5,482 bases of DNA from Lentisphaerota bacterium (GTDB lineage: Bacteria; Verrucomicrobiota; Kiritimatiellia; RFP12; UBA1067), in the NCBI GenBank assembly GCA_022839525.1, contig JALHET010000153.1, positions 1 through 5,482 of the forward strand, read 5' to 3'. Each line of letters begins with the position of its first letter. Position 1 is the first letter of the stretch. A program made the translations under genes and the position numbers. Positions 5,229 to 5,482 of the stretch are shown here, one piece after another. A model generated the notes under the pieces. That model was not told the origin of the DNA and did no database searches. It was given only the letters and a program-made list of their open reading frames with translations.

Positions 5229-5482
5229 ATGACCACGACAACACGAGAAAAGAAAATCACCGAAGTCCTCTTCACCTTCGAGGGGCGGATTACGCGCTCC
5301 GAGTTTTGGTTAAAGGGCCTTCTGCCTATTTTCATTGTCATAAGCATACCGAACTGCATCCTCTTGTACGGCACAGACAGCGATGGAGCACATGCGATTT
5401 CATACATCTTGTCTTTCGTCTCTCTCTGGCCGACGCTTGCCTTGTATATCAAGCGGTTGCACGACCGCAATCGTTCGGGATG
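5229..5482 (+). CDS. DUF805 family membrane protein, 3' end beyond window
   Basis: The ATG at 5229 is preceded by AAAGGA (5216-5221) with a 7-base gap. The visible 84 residues carry the DUF805 signature: FEGRITRSEFW (17-27) leading into a hydrophobic helix (about 29-47), a second hydrophobic stretch (about 57-73), then ALYIKRLHDRNRSG at the cut end, where the family normally continues with Trp residues and further helices. Members are small inner-membrane proteins of about 110-180 residues with no settled function. They often occur in accessory regions and cassette arrays. It may share a transcript with the 67-residue gene, but the strong hairpin between them could separate their expression. 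Confidence 0.9.
   Translation, partial: MTTTTREKKITEVLFTFEGRITRSEFWLKGLLPIFIVISIPNCILLYGTDSDGAHAISYILSFVSLWPTLALYIKRLHDRNRSG

Noticed and set aside
4905..5470. Minus-strand open frames opposite the 67-residue gene and DUF805
   Set aside because: They cross the perfect hairpin, lack ribosome sites and domains, and are antisense to better-supported plus-strand genes.
1..5482. CRISPR array
   Set aside because: The repeats present are either directly tandem or too few, with no regular unique spacers.

Overview
The window looks like a bacterial chromosome segment of moderately high GC. A rubrerythrin and the absence of any heme catalase or typical aerobic gene suggest an anaerobic or microaerophilic lineage. 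Taxonomy cannot be fixed from this sequence; a PVC-type or deltaproteobacterium-like group is only an impression from the repeat style and the gene mix. Genes lie on both strands. The left half is a compact, well-preserved operon and the right half is a patchwork of repeats, gene remnants and accessory genes.

Left half (1-2998, all minus strand). A leftward transcription unit starts at a possible promoter near 2970-2998, passes an operator-like inverted repeat (2940-2960) and a leader hairpin (2896-2923), and reads three genes. These are a lipoprotein-type rubrerythrin (2249-2875); a six-helix membrane flavocytochrome b of the ferric reductase/NADPH oxidase superfamily (902-2242), only 6 bases further on; and, after 66 bases, a seven-bladed beta-propeller lactonase (835 to beyond the left edge). 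The first two suggest a transmembrane electron route: cytoplasmic NAD(P)H to FAD to two b hemes to an externally anchored rubrerythrin that reduces peroxide. This is the most interesting idea in the window and is an inference from co-location, predicted topology and motifs.

Middle (about 2999-4433). A short fragment of a tyrosine-recombinase/integron-integrase N-terminal domain (3031-3171, minus) lies next to a repeat-rich stretch. The stretch holds a GACAGG/CCTGTC palindrome and tandem TGTCACAAGTT repeats that run into the 3' end of a complete class II Fic AMP-transferase gene with a C-terminal winged helix (3378-4433, minus).

Right (4434-5482). There are 489 bases without a convincing complete gene. 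They hold GGGGACA motifs, a GC-rich palindrome, TTGAACG-type heptamer repeats and a probable truncated coding fragment on the minus strand. Two plus-strand genes follow: a 67-residue protein of unknown function (4923-5126) and a DUF805 membrane protein cut by the right edge (5229 onward). A perfect 19-bp hairpin (5144-5184) separates them, with GTTAGAC just beyond it. The arrangement resembles integron gene cassettes, and the integrase remnant nearby makes that worth testing, but the attC match is only partial.
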